Source of the DNA: a virus
Virus record (IMG/VR): IMGVR_UViG_3300022833_000048
Span: 1-23,768 of that record
Direction: 5' to 3' (one strand)
DNA length: 23,768 bases
The notes under the pieces were generated by a model, which saw only the letters and a program-made list of their open reading frames with translations, was not told where the DNA came from and searched no databases. Position numbers and translations under genes: made by a program. Below are positions 1 through 6,415 of this stretch, in pieces (the stretch's first letter is position 1; every line of letters starts with the position of its first letter).

Positions 1-154
1 GGTCTTTGTTAATTGCCTGCATTACAGCATCTACTTCGTCTTTGACGCCAAGCTGTTTAGAAAGCGCACTAACTGCCATGCCAGCCAGAGGACCACCAAG
101 TACAGTAGCAATACCGGGCGCGAAGCCCTTAACCATCGAAATAAGATCATCCAT
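1..154 (-). CDS. Holin, GTA-type 3TM family (partial, runs off left edge)
   Basis: The first 51 residues are visible; the gene continues beyond the window. The protein begins MDDLISMVKGFAPGIATVLG and continues with GPLAGMAVSALSKQLG and a DEVDAVMQAI segment. This order (Pro and Gly-rich hydrophobic stretch, GGPLAG, then a short charged helix) is what I recognise as the N-terminus of the gene-transfer-agent type three-TM holin family. Such holins open the inner membrane at lysis so that endolysin can reach the wall. The ATG overlaps the stop of the upstream membrane protein gene by 8 bases (ATGGATGA), and AAGGGG lies just before it, so translation is probably coupled. The membrane segments that would confirm the family are mostly off the window. 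Its place at the end of the late block fits lysis timing. Confidence 0.6.
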   Translation of the reverse strand, partial: MDDLISMVKGFAPGIATVLGGPLAGMAVSALSKQLGVKDEVDAVMQAINKD

Positions 155-593
155 TTCCGCCCCTTGTATATATGGCCCACACCAATATGGCGATAACAAT
201 CACGCCAGACAAAACAGAAACCGTAATCAAAATACCGTTAACCCACGCCCAAATCGTTTGTTTACGTTTGTATCTAGCTAGTGCTTCAGCCTTGACCGCT
301 GCATCTCGTTTTCGCTTGGCATCAGCTTGAAACTGCAACCAATCGTCCCACAACCCCGCCCGCCCGCAGTAGATCATTATTTCTTGCAGCTCTTGTTCGT
401 TCCGTTTGATAGCCTCTAGTGCAAAAAACGCTTCTGAATCCGAGCCGCTTGCGTTGGCTTTCTTAGCTATCGCCGCTTTATTATCAAAGAAGCTGAACAG
501 GTGCTGCCCCGCTGCCATGATGTCTCCACCATTAGCAACAGTTTCTTTAATAACTGCAAACGCAGCATTGGCAACAGCAAGTTCAGCAAGCAC
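147..593 (-). CDS. Late-block protein with one C-terminal membrane segment, function unknown
   Basis: The protein is 148 aa from a GTG start. It has a helical, Ala-rich N-terminus (MLAELAVANAAFAVIKETVA), a middle region with WDDW and a charged stretch (QADAKRKRDAAVKAEALARY), then one strongly hydrophobic segment at about residues 121-142 and a short polar tail. The long charged region before a single C-terminal membrane span suggests the body faces the cytoplasm or the virion interior. No start ATG exists. A TTG at 614 opens the frame but would lie inside the upstream gene without a Shine-Dalgarno site, whereas GTG at 593 lies 1 base after the upstream TAA with CCGGA before it. It is next to the holin, so a lysis-accessory or virion membrane role is possible but unproven. 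I have seen similar short proteins at this position in other phages without an assigned role. Confidence 0.7.
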   Translation of the reverse strand: MLAELAVANAAFAVIKETVANGGDIMAAGQHLFSFFDNKAAIAKKANASGSDSEAFFALEAIKRNEQELQEIMIYCGRAGLWDDWLQFQADAKRKRDAAVKAEALARYKRKQTIWAWVNGILITVSVLSGVIVIAILVWAIYTRGGNG

Positions 594-594
594 G

Positions 595-834
595 TTAATC
601 CGGCGTATCTGCAAGGATTAGTTCGTCACCCTCAGCTTTGGGCTTTAGCGCTTCGGCAAGCAGCGACATAAACGCGTCACGGCCAACCTGTAGCTGGTCT
701 ACGTTAAAGCGTGCGGAGTTGAGTTTACGGTCTAAGTCTGCGACGTGGTTGACCAGCATCTGCTGCTCTTGCGTCATGTCCTCAAACTGATAGTCAACGC
801 CGTCGATCTGGATGGGTGTTTTTTTGTTTTCCAT
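595..834 (-). CDS. Small coiled-coil phage protein (DUF6447-like)
   Basis: The protein is 79 aa. It starts with a short beta-like segment (IQIDGVDYQFEDMTQEQQ) and continues as one long amphipathic helix, residues 25-65 (heptad-like LDRKLNSARFNVDQLQVGRD). The pattern of I-x-I-D-G-x-x-Y followed by E-Q-Q and a coiled coil with a Q-x-x-R-x-A end resembles the family I know as DUF6447, small proteins often found near phage tail genes. Its function is not known. The start is well supported by AAAGGAAC about 7 bases upstream. A 7-bp stem hairpin sits before that ribosome site (see 852-873). It could be a small virion or chaperone protein; the family call is from memory only. Confidence 0.65.
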   Translation of the reverse strand: MENKKTPIQIDGVDYQFEDMTQEQQMLVNHVADLDRKLNSARFNVDQLQVGRDAFMSLLAEALKPKAEGDELILADTPD

Positions 835-851
835 CGTAGTTCCTTTAATGC

Positions 852-873
852 GCCACCGAGGTCGGGCGGTGGC
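852..873 (-). promoter_or_regulatory. Hairpin before the 79-aa gene leader
   Basis: GCCACCG and CGGTGGC form a perfect 7-bp stem with an 8-base loop between two late genes. On the minus-strand RNA it is followed by GCATTAAAGGAAC rather than a run of U, so it does not look like an intrinsic terminator. It could protect the 3' end of the upstream message or tune translation of the next gene. Confidence 0.35.
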
Positions 874-884
874 TTCCCGTTAAT

Positions 885-1175
885 TTACCAAGGCGTACCG
901 GAGGCCGCCACAGGGTTCTTTTGAGCTTCAATCTGAGTTGCCACCGATGCTTCAGTAGCCGCAACAGTTTCTTCACCCATCGCTGATTTAACCCAGCCGA
1001 TTGCCTGCTCTTCAGTGATGTCTTCGTAAGCTGTTGTTACAACACCTTCTAGCCCGATAGAGCCGTATGTGTTACCACTAAACTCACCATCAACGCCAGA
1101 GCAAGTCCAGTGTGCGGTAGTTACAAATCCATCAGATGTACGGCGCTCAAGTTGTGCAATATTCCATGTAGTCAT
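885..1175 (-). CDS. Small conserved phage protein downstream of the tail fibre, function unknown
   Basis: The protein is 96 aa and begins MTTWNIAQLERRTSDGFVTT, followed by AHWTCSGVDGEFSGNTYGS, an acidic segment EDITEEQAIGWVKSAMG and a C-terminus rich in Ala and Gln ending in GTPW. The W-x-I-x-Q-L-E-R and V-T-T-A-H-W pattern is one I associate with a widespread family of short phage proteins near tail fibres. No function is known to me. The TEEQAIGWVKSAMG helix recalls peptides that bind other tail proteins. GAAGGAAAC lies before the ATG, which supports the start. The gene sits 15 bases after the fibre gene and is probably co-transcribed with it; a fibre chaperone or tail accessory role is a guess from position. 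Confidence 0.75.
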   Translation of the reverse strand: MTTWNIAQLERRTSDGFVTTAHWTCSGVDGEFSGNTYGSIGLEGVVTTAYEDITEEQAIGWVKSAMGEETVAATEASVATQIEAQKNPVAASGTPW

Positions 1176-1190
1176 TTTAGTTTCCTTCAG

Positions 1191-3080
1191 TTAAAGATTT
1201 GCAGCGTCAAGACGTGCGGTTAGTGAGGCGATAAGGGCTTGTTGTTCTTGGATGGCTTTGATGAGCATTGGTACAAATATGCTGTACTTCACCGATTTGG
1301 TAACAGTCCCGAGGTCAACCCTTTCATCGCCTTGCTGTTCGTAGTCTGTACTTTCCTCTATCAAGCCGGGGAATATCTTTTCAAGTTCTTGGGCAACCAC
1401 CCCGATATGTTTATCTCCAGCGTAGCCAAGAGAAGGCTTTAGGTTGTAACTAACCACGCGAACATCGAGTAGGTCAGCCAATTTTGGCGAAACGTCAACA
1501 ACATTCTCTTTGAGTTTAAGGTCAGAAATGCCAGTGTAACTATTATTCGTATTTACGGCGTTCCCGTTTTTCCTTATGAAAAATACGTTGGAAACTGCAG
1601 CATTTGTAATTTGGAATATATCGTTAGTCGCGTTTAAGTCATCGGATGGAACAAGTATTGCTAATCCATCACTAGCCCCGCGTATATCGAGCTTCTTTGC
1701 TGGCGAACTCGTCCCAATCCCTACGTTTAAGTTATTATTAAATGAAATAATCTGGGAACCACCAGAATTAAAGATGCCACCGTCAGGCGTACTAGAAGCA
1801 CTTGTTGCGCCAAAATACATCGAGCCGCCACTAGAGTGGTATCTAACGCCCACTGCATAATTTTCGTTATTGGCAGCAAAGAAACTTCTTCCGCCAACCA
1901 CATCAAGTTTACCAGTAGGGGAAGTCGTCCCAATCCCTACGTTGCCTGCGATGGTGATGCGCATGCGTTCGGCTGAATTTGTCCAAAACGAAGTAGAGTT
2001 ATTGCCATTAAACCGAATCTGACTCTGCCCAACAGACGAGTCTACGTTCCTTCTTAAAATTAAATCCGCATTGGGCCAGCCGCTAACGCTACTTGTGCGC
2101 TGGTATAGCGCCTCGAACGCGTCAGTGTTGCCCGTATACGTTGTACCACGATACAAGTACGCTTCGTTACCAGACGTATTCCCCAAATTTGGGGCAGTTG
2201 CGTCTACTTTGTATGTAGGTGAACTCGTCCCAATCCCTACGTTGCCGCTGGTATCAATATCAATACCTACGCCAGTCCCGATTGTTCCGTTTGAATAGCA
2301 GTTGTAGATTTTAAAGTTTGAACTTGTTCCATTAACACCCATACACCCTGTACCGTATCCCGGATTGGTAATTTGAATGTTTGAGTTTGTGCCGCCTTGT
2401 GTACCGTACAAAGCAAACTTAGCACCTAATGTACTCGTAGTCCCCAACAGCAAATTCCCGCTGGAGTCGAGGCGCATAGCGTCACCGCGCCAAACTGATG
2501 TACCATCTCCAAACAGTTGGAGGGCTGAAAGGTTAGTACCTGTCCTAAAATCAGCAATAGTATAGCTGCTTGTTGTCCCGCCTGTTTGTGCCCAAAGCGC
2601 TGCGGCAAAAGCACCTGTTTGCACCTCCAACTTATAAGCAGGCGAACTCGTCCCAATACCCAGCCCCGTTGAGGTCAGGCGCATTTGTTCGGCGTTGCTG
2701 ATAGCCCAAGCCTGTGCCCCTGAATTTACCGTGTCAGTTGTAATAACCCCAGCACCACCAGCACCGGCATTGGATGAAATATCCATACTTTGCTGGGAGC
2801 CGTCAGTCAAACGAAGAATCGCCCCCGCTTCGCCTTTTTTAATGGAGACTTTTGCGCCAGTAGATGCGCCTCCAACACCCAAATTCGTCCCATCAAACGT
2901 CAGCGCAGACCCAGAGGTGAGAACCTTAGAGCCGTTGAGGTAGGTGACTCCGTTGGCTGTGCCGCTAGAATATGTACCGCCGAGCTCTAGCTTGCCCGTG
3001 TTCAGGTTGCTAAAGTTTGCGTCGACTTCTGTGTTGGTAAGGGGCGAGCCCTTGCCGCTGCGTAGAACGATGGTGGCCAT
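1191..3080 (-). CDS. Tail fibre/spike with C-terminal S74 intramolecular chaperone autoprotease
   Basis: The 629-aa protein should bind the host surface at the tip of the tail. The N-terminus (MATIVLRSGKGSPLTNTEVD) matches the attachment segment common to many phage fibres. The body is Gly, Ser, Thr and Asn rich and carries repeats of the form NVGIGTSSPxxKLDV at about residues 139-153, 280-294, 380-394 and 452-466, with a decayed copy near 67-80. This is typical of trimeric beta-structured fibres. The C-terminus is an S74 endosialidase-type chaperone: SDLKLKENV gives the cleavage Ser519 and Lys524, followed by VVSYNLK, HIGVVAQELEKIFPGLI and a final coiled coil LIKAIQEQQALIASLTARL. In this family the chaperone drives trimer folding and then cuts itself off just before the Ser, here releasing about 111 residues. 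GAGGAT precedes the ATG. No enzymatic receptor-degrading motif is recognised. Confidence 0.9.
   Translation of the reverse strand: MATIVLRSGKGSPLTNTEVDANFSNLNTGKLELGGTYSSGTANGVTYLNGSKVLTSGSALTFDGTNLGVGGASTGAKVSIKKGEAGAILRLTDGSQQSMDISSNAGAGGAGVITTDTVNSGAQAWAISNAEQMRLTSTGLGIGTSSPAYKLEVQTGAFAAALWAQTGGTTSSYTIADFRTGTNLSALQLFGDGTSVWRGDAMRLDSSGNLLLGTTSTLGAKFALYGTQGGTNSNIQITNPGYGTGCMGVNGTSSNFKIYNCYSNGTIGTGVGIDIDTSGNVGIGTSSPTYKVDATAPNLGNTSGNEAYLYRGTTYTGNTDAFEALYQRTSSVSGWPNADLILRRNVDSSVGQSQIRFNGNNSTSFWTNSAERMRITIAGNVGIGTTSPTGKLDVVGGRSFFAANNENYAVGVRYHSSGGSMYFGATSASSTPDGGIFNSGGSQIISFNNNLNVGIGTSSPAKKLDIRGASDGLAILVPSDDLNATNDIFQITNAAVSNVFFIRKNGNAVNTNNSYTGISDLKLKENVVDVSPKLADLLDVRVVSYNLKPSLGYAGDKHIGVVAQELEKIFPGLIEESTDYEQQGDERVDLGTVTKSVKYSIFVPMLIKAIQEQQALIASLTARLDAANL
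1702..2667 (-). repeat. Four dispersed DNA repeats inside the fibre gene
   Basis: A core of roughly 20-25 bases (plus strand GAACTCGTCCCAATCCCTAC and close variants) occurs near 1702, 1917, 2217 and 2641. It encodes the NVGIGTSSP protein motif. The first three share GTCCCAATCCCTACGTT exactly; the copy at 2641 has changed to CAATACCCAG. The intervals are unequal, about 215, 300 and 424 bases, so these are dispersed repeats rather than a tandem array. Confidence 0.85.
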
Positions 3081-3105
3081 GTGAAATCCTCAATACAAAA
3101 CTAAA

Positions 3106-3543
3106 TTAGCTTACAGTCACAACCCAAGTGATGGTCATGCCGTCGTCTGCGCCTTTGTTGACCACAGGGAACACAGTGCGAGCTAACATAACGCCGCCGC
3201 TAGATGCGTTAAAAATACCGGCCTCAGTAACAGCGCCTGTGCCTGTGCCCGCTGGTAAGCTAGCAACGTACGTAACCTCCGCGCCGGACGTGACACCGGA
3301 AGCCAGAGTTACGCGGCCCAACTCGGTACCTAACGCCGTATCCGCAGCGTTCGCGGCGGTTGTGCCAGAACCAACAGACATGTGGCTCATAGCGGTAGCC
3401 GTACCAGTCATGCGACTGGCGATGTACCCTTTACCCGCCGTTACGACGAGGTTCTTGATGGTCTTTTCAGACTTAACGGTGCCGTCCGGCGCTGTGATCT
3501 GGATTTTGACTGCGCCTGTGGCGGTTACTTGGTCTTGAATCAT
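3106..3543 (-). CDS. Tail collar/fibre-associated structural protein
   Basis: The protein is 145 aa, low in charge and rich in Ala, Gly, Thr and Val, as expected for a beta-structured virion protein. Landmarks are the N-terminal VKIQITAPDGTVKSEKTIKN, then a GYIASRMTGTATAMSHMSVG segment, TALGTELGR and TEAGIFNASSGGVMLARTVF. The order N-L-V-x-x-x-G, then SHMSVGSGTT, then AGIFN...ARTVFP recurs in proteins that sit just before fibres in phages and prophages. I take it as a structural part of the tail tip or fibre base, not an enzyme. The ATG has TAGGAGC before it. It lies 25 bases from the fibre gene and is likely expressed with it. The exact position in the virion cannot be told from sequence. 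Confidence 0.75.
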   Translation of the reverse strand: MIQDQVTATGAVKIQITAPDGTVKSEKTIKNLVVTAGKGYIASRMTGTATAMSHMSVGSGTTAANAADTALGTELGRVTLASGVTSGAEVTYVASLPAGTGTGAVTEAGIFNASSGGVMLARTVFPVVNKGADDGMTITWVVTVS

Positions 3544-3552
3544 GATGTGCTC

Positions 3553-4446
3553 CTATGCAAATTCTCGGTACTCACCGATGTAGTTGGACTCAAAGTAAGT
3601 TAAGTCACAATAGCCCTGAGAGATGACGTTGCCAGACTCGGCCAGAGCTTGGGCGTCGAATAAAACCTTGCTGATATTATATGCCGCGGTGTCTCCAGCA
3701 GCATACACATTATTTATGTACTTAGTAGCCGCGTACGTAGAGCCGTCTTCTGAAGTAGACGTATCGTTTAGCGCAAATAAGTCTTCTAGTACCTGCGTAA
3801 ACGCAAAACTCTGCGAATCCGGAGCTCCTACGCTGTCCTGAGCGGCTTTAGCTATTTCAGAGTACGCCGACTCAACTGGCGCAACACTGTCGATAGCTGA
3901 TTTACCAACTGCGCTGCTTAGAGCCTCCGTAACACCGACAGCATGCGCCAAGACTTTAATGGCGGACTTTTGGTTTATGTCTGCTATAGGCTGCGAATCG
4001 ACAGCGGCTAAATCAACAGCAAAAGTTTGTTCGTCCTGCAGCGCGAATGAAGACTGCGACAAAGACGCAGAAAGTAGCTTGTTGAATGCCTTGCCTACTG
4101 CGTCCGCCGGTTCGGCGCTATCTGCAAAGACTCGTAGGAAGAACTTGACTATCGTTACGACATCCGGCACGCTGACAGCATCAGCCGCGTTTTTACGCGC
4201 TCTCAGGACTACTGTATCCCCGCTGCTTATAAAGTCCGAGGCCGTCTTACTTATAGCTAGGTTTATATGCTCTAAAACAAGCGCAGTATTCAGTATTTGC
4301 TTAGTTCGACCTGAATAATCTAGCGCTGCTACAACCGCTGCGTAAACACTCTCTACCGATACTTGTGGGCTAGAGTACTGAGTGCCCGAAGCTAGTAAGC
4401 TGCTCACCGCAGAAGCCACCGGCTTTAGCACTGCGGTGGTTATCAT
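3553..4446 (-). CDS. Ala/Ser-rich degenerate-repeat tail protein
   Basis: The protein is 297 aa. After the first 30 residues it consists of poorly conserved units of roughly 25-30 residues with the look of a helix followed by DxVxxxD or SGD turns (for example SAIDSVAPVESAYSEIAKAA and AAQDSVGAPDSQSFAFTQVL). It ends with QGYCDLTYFESNYIGEYREF. The Y-C-D-x-T-Y-F-x-x-x-Y-x-G-x-x-R-x-F ending is a recurring signature of such repeat proteins in aquatic phages. The repeats suggest an elongated, rod-like tail part. Start and stop are coupled to the previous gene through a TGATG overlap. It has no catalytic motif. An adhesin-like fibre or tail shaft is possible; the role is inferred from neighbours. 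Confidence 0.7.
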   Translation of the reverse strand: MITTAVLKPVASAVSSLLASGTQYSSPQVSVESVYAAVVAALDYSGRTKQILNTALVLEHINLAISKTASDFISSGDTVVLRARKNAADAVSVPDVVTIVKFFLRVFADSAEPADAVGKAFNKLLSASLSQSSFALQDEQTFAVDLAAVDSQPIADINQKSAIKVLAHAVGVTEALSSAVGKSAIDSVAPVESAYSEIAKAAQDSVGAPDSQSFAFTQVLEDLFALNDTSTSEDGSTYAATKYINNVYAAGDTAAYNISKVLFDAQALAESGNVISQGYCDLTYFESNYIGEYREFA

Positions 4447-4778
4447 CAGAACTCCTGTCGCAACTTAAACTTTAGCAGCTCATACACAGTCTGCACGGTC
4501 GTATCCGCGAATGTAATCTCAATTTCCGCTTCGTAGTCACCAGCGTCGCCAGCTAAAGCCGTGGGGTCGTCCGCCCAGAAGAACGAAACCTGCCCAGCAG
4601 CTCCATCAGTCACAGAACCCACAAGGGTAGAGCGAACTGTCGTGTCACCCACGGCGCGAAATTTCAGCCGTACTGTAGCACCCCCAACGTTTATGGCCGC
4701 GGCGGTTGTGGTATCCGTCAGGGTTACGTTAAGTGGCGGTCGCGTATCGCCCTGCACCAGTAAAATTTTATCGGCCAT
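4446..4778 (-). CDS. BppU-N-like immunoglobulin-fold tail protein
   Basis: The protein is 110 aa, almost wholly beta-strand in pattern. It opens ILLVQGDTRPPLNVTLTD, then INVGGATVRLKFRAVGDTTV and ends GDYEAEIEITFADTTVQTVY plus a short ELLKFKL strand. The order Q-G-D-T, then V-x-L-T-D, V-G-G-A-T-V-R-L-K-F-R and D-A-G-D-Y-E-A-E resembles the N-terminal domain of baseplate upper protein BppU, a domain used by many phages to attach tail fibres or other adhesins. Here the domain stands alone without the receptor-binding part, so it is probably an adaptor. The gene is 9 bases after the 202-aa adaptor gene and overlaps the next by one base (TGATG). The family call rests on pattern only. Confidence 0.65.
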   Translation of the reverse strand: MADKILLVQGDTRPPLNVTLTDTTTAAAINVGGATVRLKFRAVGDTTVRSTLVGSVTDGAAGQVSFFWADDPTALAGDAGDYEAEIEITFADTTVQTVYELLKFKLRQEF

Positions 4779-4787
4779 ACCCTACCT

Positions 4788-5396
4788 CTAGTAAAACGGT
4801 CGCATTTTTACAGTCGACTCAACACCGCGTAGGTCTCTAACGCGAGCGCTAGTAATTGCCCGCTCAAACATCAGCTTGTGCATACTCGCAGCGTTTATGT
4901 CTGACCACTCTTTGTTCGGGATAGCCGCTAAACGGGCTATTGCGCCTGACACAAGCGCGTCAGCCCAAACCTCATAGACCCAGTCTGGTACAGATAGCGC
5001 CGTACGACTTGGCTTCAGCGCTGCCCTAAAAGACATTGTGTAGCGCTTGTCCGGAATTGGCCACACAGAGATCATTGTGTCCTGAACAACCCAGAATTTT
5101 GTAGGCTCACCCACTTCCGAACGATTTTTTTCCGGTATTTCCCGAGAGTCTACCTGCGTAATGTCGCTACCGTCTATTGCTGCGGCGGTTATTCTCTCTA
5201 TGGGAAAATCTGCAGATATGTCGTACGTACTGACGTTCGGTACCAGAAAGACTTTGTCAGCTACGTCCCGCCACACTTGTGAACGCGCCAAAAAATCAGC
5301 TGCGGCTGCAGACAAGTGGGTATCCATCGATACATCAGGGCACCCGGGAACGTGCGGCGCTAGCAGCGAGTAAAAGTCGCTCCAGACCTTAGCCAT
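4788..5396 (-). CDS. Probable head-tail adaptor / tail protein
   Basis: The protein is 202 aa. It begins MAKVWSDFYSLLAPHVPGCP and has a helical N-terminal part (DTHLSAAAADFLARSQVWRD), a central beta part (VPNVSTYDISADFPIERITA, then FWVVQDTMISVWPIPDKRYT) and a helical C-terminal part (WADALVSGAIARLAAIPNKE). This helix-beta-helix build and the P-x-x-L-P-x-C-P-x-x-x-x-x-x-x-L-x-x-A-A-x-x-F-x-x-x-S-x-x-W pattern is typical of the connector or gatekeeper-like proteins of podoviruses. It follows the 225-aa adaptor gene with a TAATG stop-start overlap, so the two are probably made in fixed ratio and bind each other below the portal. The function is inferred from fold pattern and position. Confidence 0.65.
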   Translation of the reverse strand: MAKVWSDFYSLLAPHVPGCPDVSMDTHLSAAAADFLARSQVWRDVADKVFLVPNVSTYDISADFPIERITAAAIDGSDITQVDSREIPEKNRSEVGEPTKFWVVQDTMISVWPIPDKRYTMSFRAALKPSRTALSVPDWVYEVWADALVSGAIARLAAIPNKEWSDINAASMHKLMFERAITSARVRDLRGVESTVKMRPFY

Positions 5397-6073
5397 TACG
5401 CGGCTCCGGGCTGGCTAGCAGCGTTTGTTTGTGCAGTAACGCCAAGTGATGATTGGAACGCTTGGTAGTGCGCTACAGCGCGCTGTGCGTTAGCGGCGTA
5501 TTCGGCGTCCTTGCTGTAGGCACGATACAGTATGTAGTCTAGTATTGCGTTTGCAAAGCTGTCGTCTACAGAAATTACATCTGCCGTAGCTTGGTTTAGG
5601 AGCTGCGTTTCTGTTAGCTGGTGCCCCGCAGGTATCGCCGCATAAGACAACTCAAGCTGCGCCGCAGTAGTCGCTGGTGGGTACACCAGAAACTCTTTTG
5701 GTACGCGTGGGTCAAACATATAGTGTTGAACCGTAGCAACCTGCGCCTCGTCATACCATGTGCGGCGCTGCTCGTCCAGCATGCGTCGGTCTATCAAGCG
5801 AACTGCGCGCTTATCTGACGTAGCGGACACATTGCGTATAACCTCTACAAGTCTGGTGGCGTTTGTGATGCCAGTGGTCAGAACTTGCCGGGCACCCGCA
5901 GCGCACGTAAACGTTGCTGTCTGAGTATTGGCGTCCGGGCGCAGGTTTACTACTTCGCGGTACGAGTCATTCAGCCAGCCCTGCAACTCTACGACCGGCC
6001 AACGCACATTTGTAGTGTCTTGTAGCAGTGTCTGTACTTTGGATATAAGTTCTACAACTTTTACGGTGGCCAT
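5396..6073 (-). CDS. Head-tail adaptor protein (DUF6682-like)
   Basis: The protein is 225 aa with an all-helical N-terminus: LISKVQTLLQDTTNVRWPVV followed by ELQGWLNDSYREVVNLRPDA. A middle beta section has TATFTCAAGARQVLTTGI and FDPRVPKEFLVYPPATTAAQ, and the C-terminal helices contain NAILDYILYRAYSKDAEYAA. The L-x-D-x-x-x-x-R-W-P-x-x-E-L-x-x-W-L-N-D-x-x-R-E-V motif is the mark of the family I know as DUF6682. The layout resembles tail-adaptor proteins that dock to the portal ring. GAGGT lies before the ATG. It is 8 bases from the upstream 96-aa gene and overlaps the next. The role as portal adaptor is inferred, the domain reading is fairly sure. Confidence 0.7.
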   Translation of the reverse strand: MATVKVVELISKVQTLLQDTTNVRWPVVELQGWLNDSYREVVNLRPDANTQTATFTCAAGARQVLTTGITNATRLVEVIRNVSATSDKRAVRLIDRRMLDEQRRTWYDEAQVATVQHYMFDPRVPKEFLVYPPATTAAQLELSYAAIPAGHQLTETQLLNQATADVISVDDSFANAILDYILYRAYSKDAEYAANAQRAVAHYQAFQSSLGVTAQTNAASQPGAA

Positions 6074-6081
6074 TATTTACC

Positions 6082-6372
6082 TCACTTGCCCAGAGCTTGG
6101 GTGTCGCCCAATTCTACAGCAGTAGTGATATTTATGGTGTCAATATCTAAGTCTGTTAGTGCTTTGGCTTTTGTTTTGCGGGCGCTCTTAACTTCCACAA
6201 CGTCTACAACCTGAGAGTCAGCTTGGTTAAGCGCACGTCGGCCTTCGTCGGTAAGCGTAAGTTCACTGTCAACAAACATAGCAACAGTAGTAATTTGACC
6301 GTCCACCATAGCGCGTACTTTATTTGCGTTGTATGTGCCGTTTAATTTTTTAATAATTTCGTCGACTGTCAT
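6082..6372 (-). CDS. Small hypothetical protein after the capsid terminator
   Basis: The 96-aa protein begins MTVDEIIKKLNGTYNANKVR and continues AMVDGQITTVAMFVDSELTL; the C-terminal half holds a basic stretch (KSARKTKAKAL) and ends in TTAVELGDTQALGK. I do not recognise a named family. The N-terminus looks like a helix and a small beta sheet. The middle LTDEGRRAL piece and the Lys/Arg/Ala-rich stretch recall head proteins such as short head-fibre or head-completion factors with flexible tails. Its place between capsid and adaptor genes supports a head role. GGAGAT precedes the ATG. It is the first gene after the capsid terminator, so its expression depends on read-through or another promoter. 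Confidence 0.65.
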   Translation of the reverse strand: MTVDEIIKKLNGTYNANKVRAMVDGQITTVAMFVDSELTLTDEGRRALNQADSQVVDVVEVKSARKTKAKALTDLDIDTINITTAVELGDTQALGK

Positions 6373-6386
6373 GTTATCTCCAAAGT

Positions 6387-6409
6387 AAAAAGGGGCCCCG
6401 AAGGGCCCC
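6387..6409 (-). terminator. Intrinsic terminator after the major capsid gene
   Basis: On the minus strand GGGGCCC, a TTCG loop and GGGCCCC make a perfect 7-bp GC stem with a C(UUCG)G tetraloop, followed by TTTTTAC. This is a textbook Rho-independent terminator. It begins 7 bases after the capsid stop codon and ends before the leader of the 96-aa gene. It should end most transcripts from the scaffold-capsid promoter and let a fraction pass to the tail genes. Confidence 0.92.
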
Positions 6410-6415
6410 AGTTTA

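Noticed and set aside
3128-3538. Long plus-strand frame opposite the collar/fibre-like gene
   Set aside because: It is the shadow of a clear minus-strand gene with a good leader; its own start lacks a ribosome site and the protein is of low-complexity Pro/Val/Ala type.
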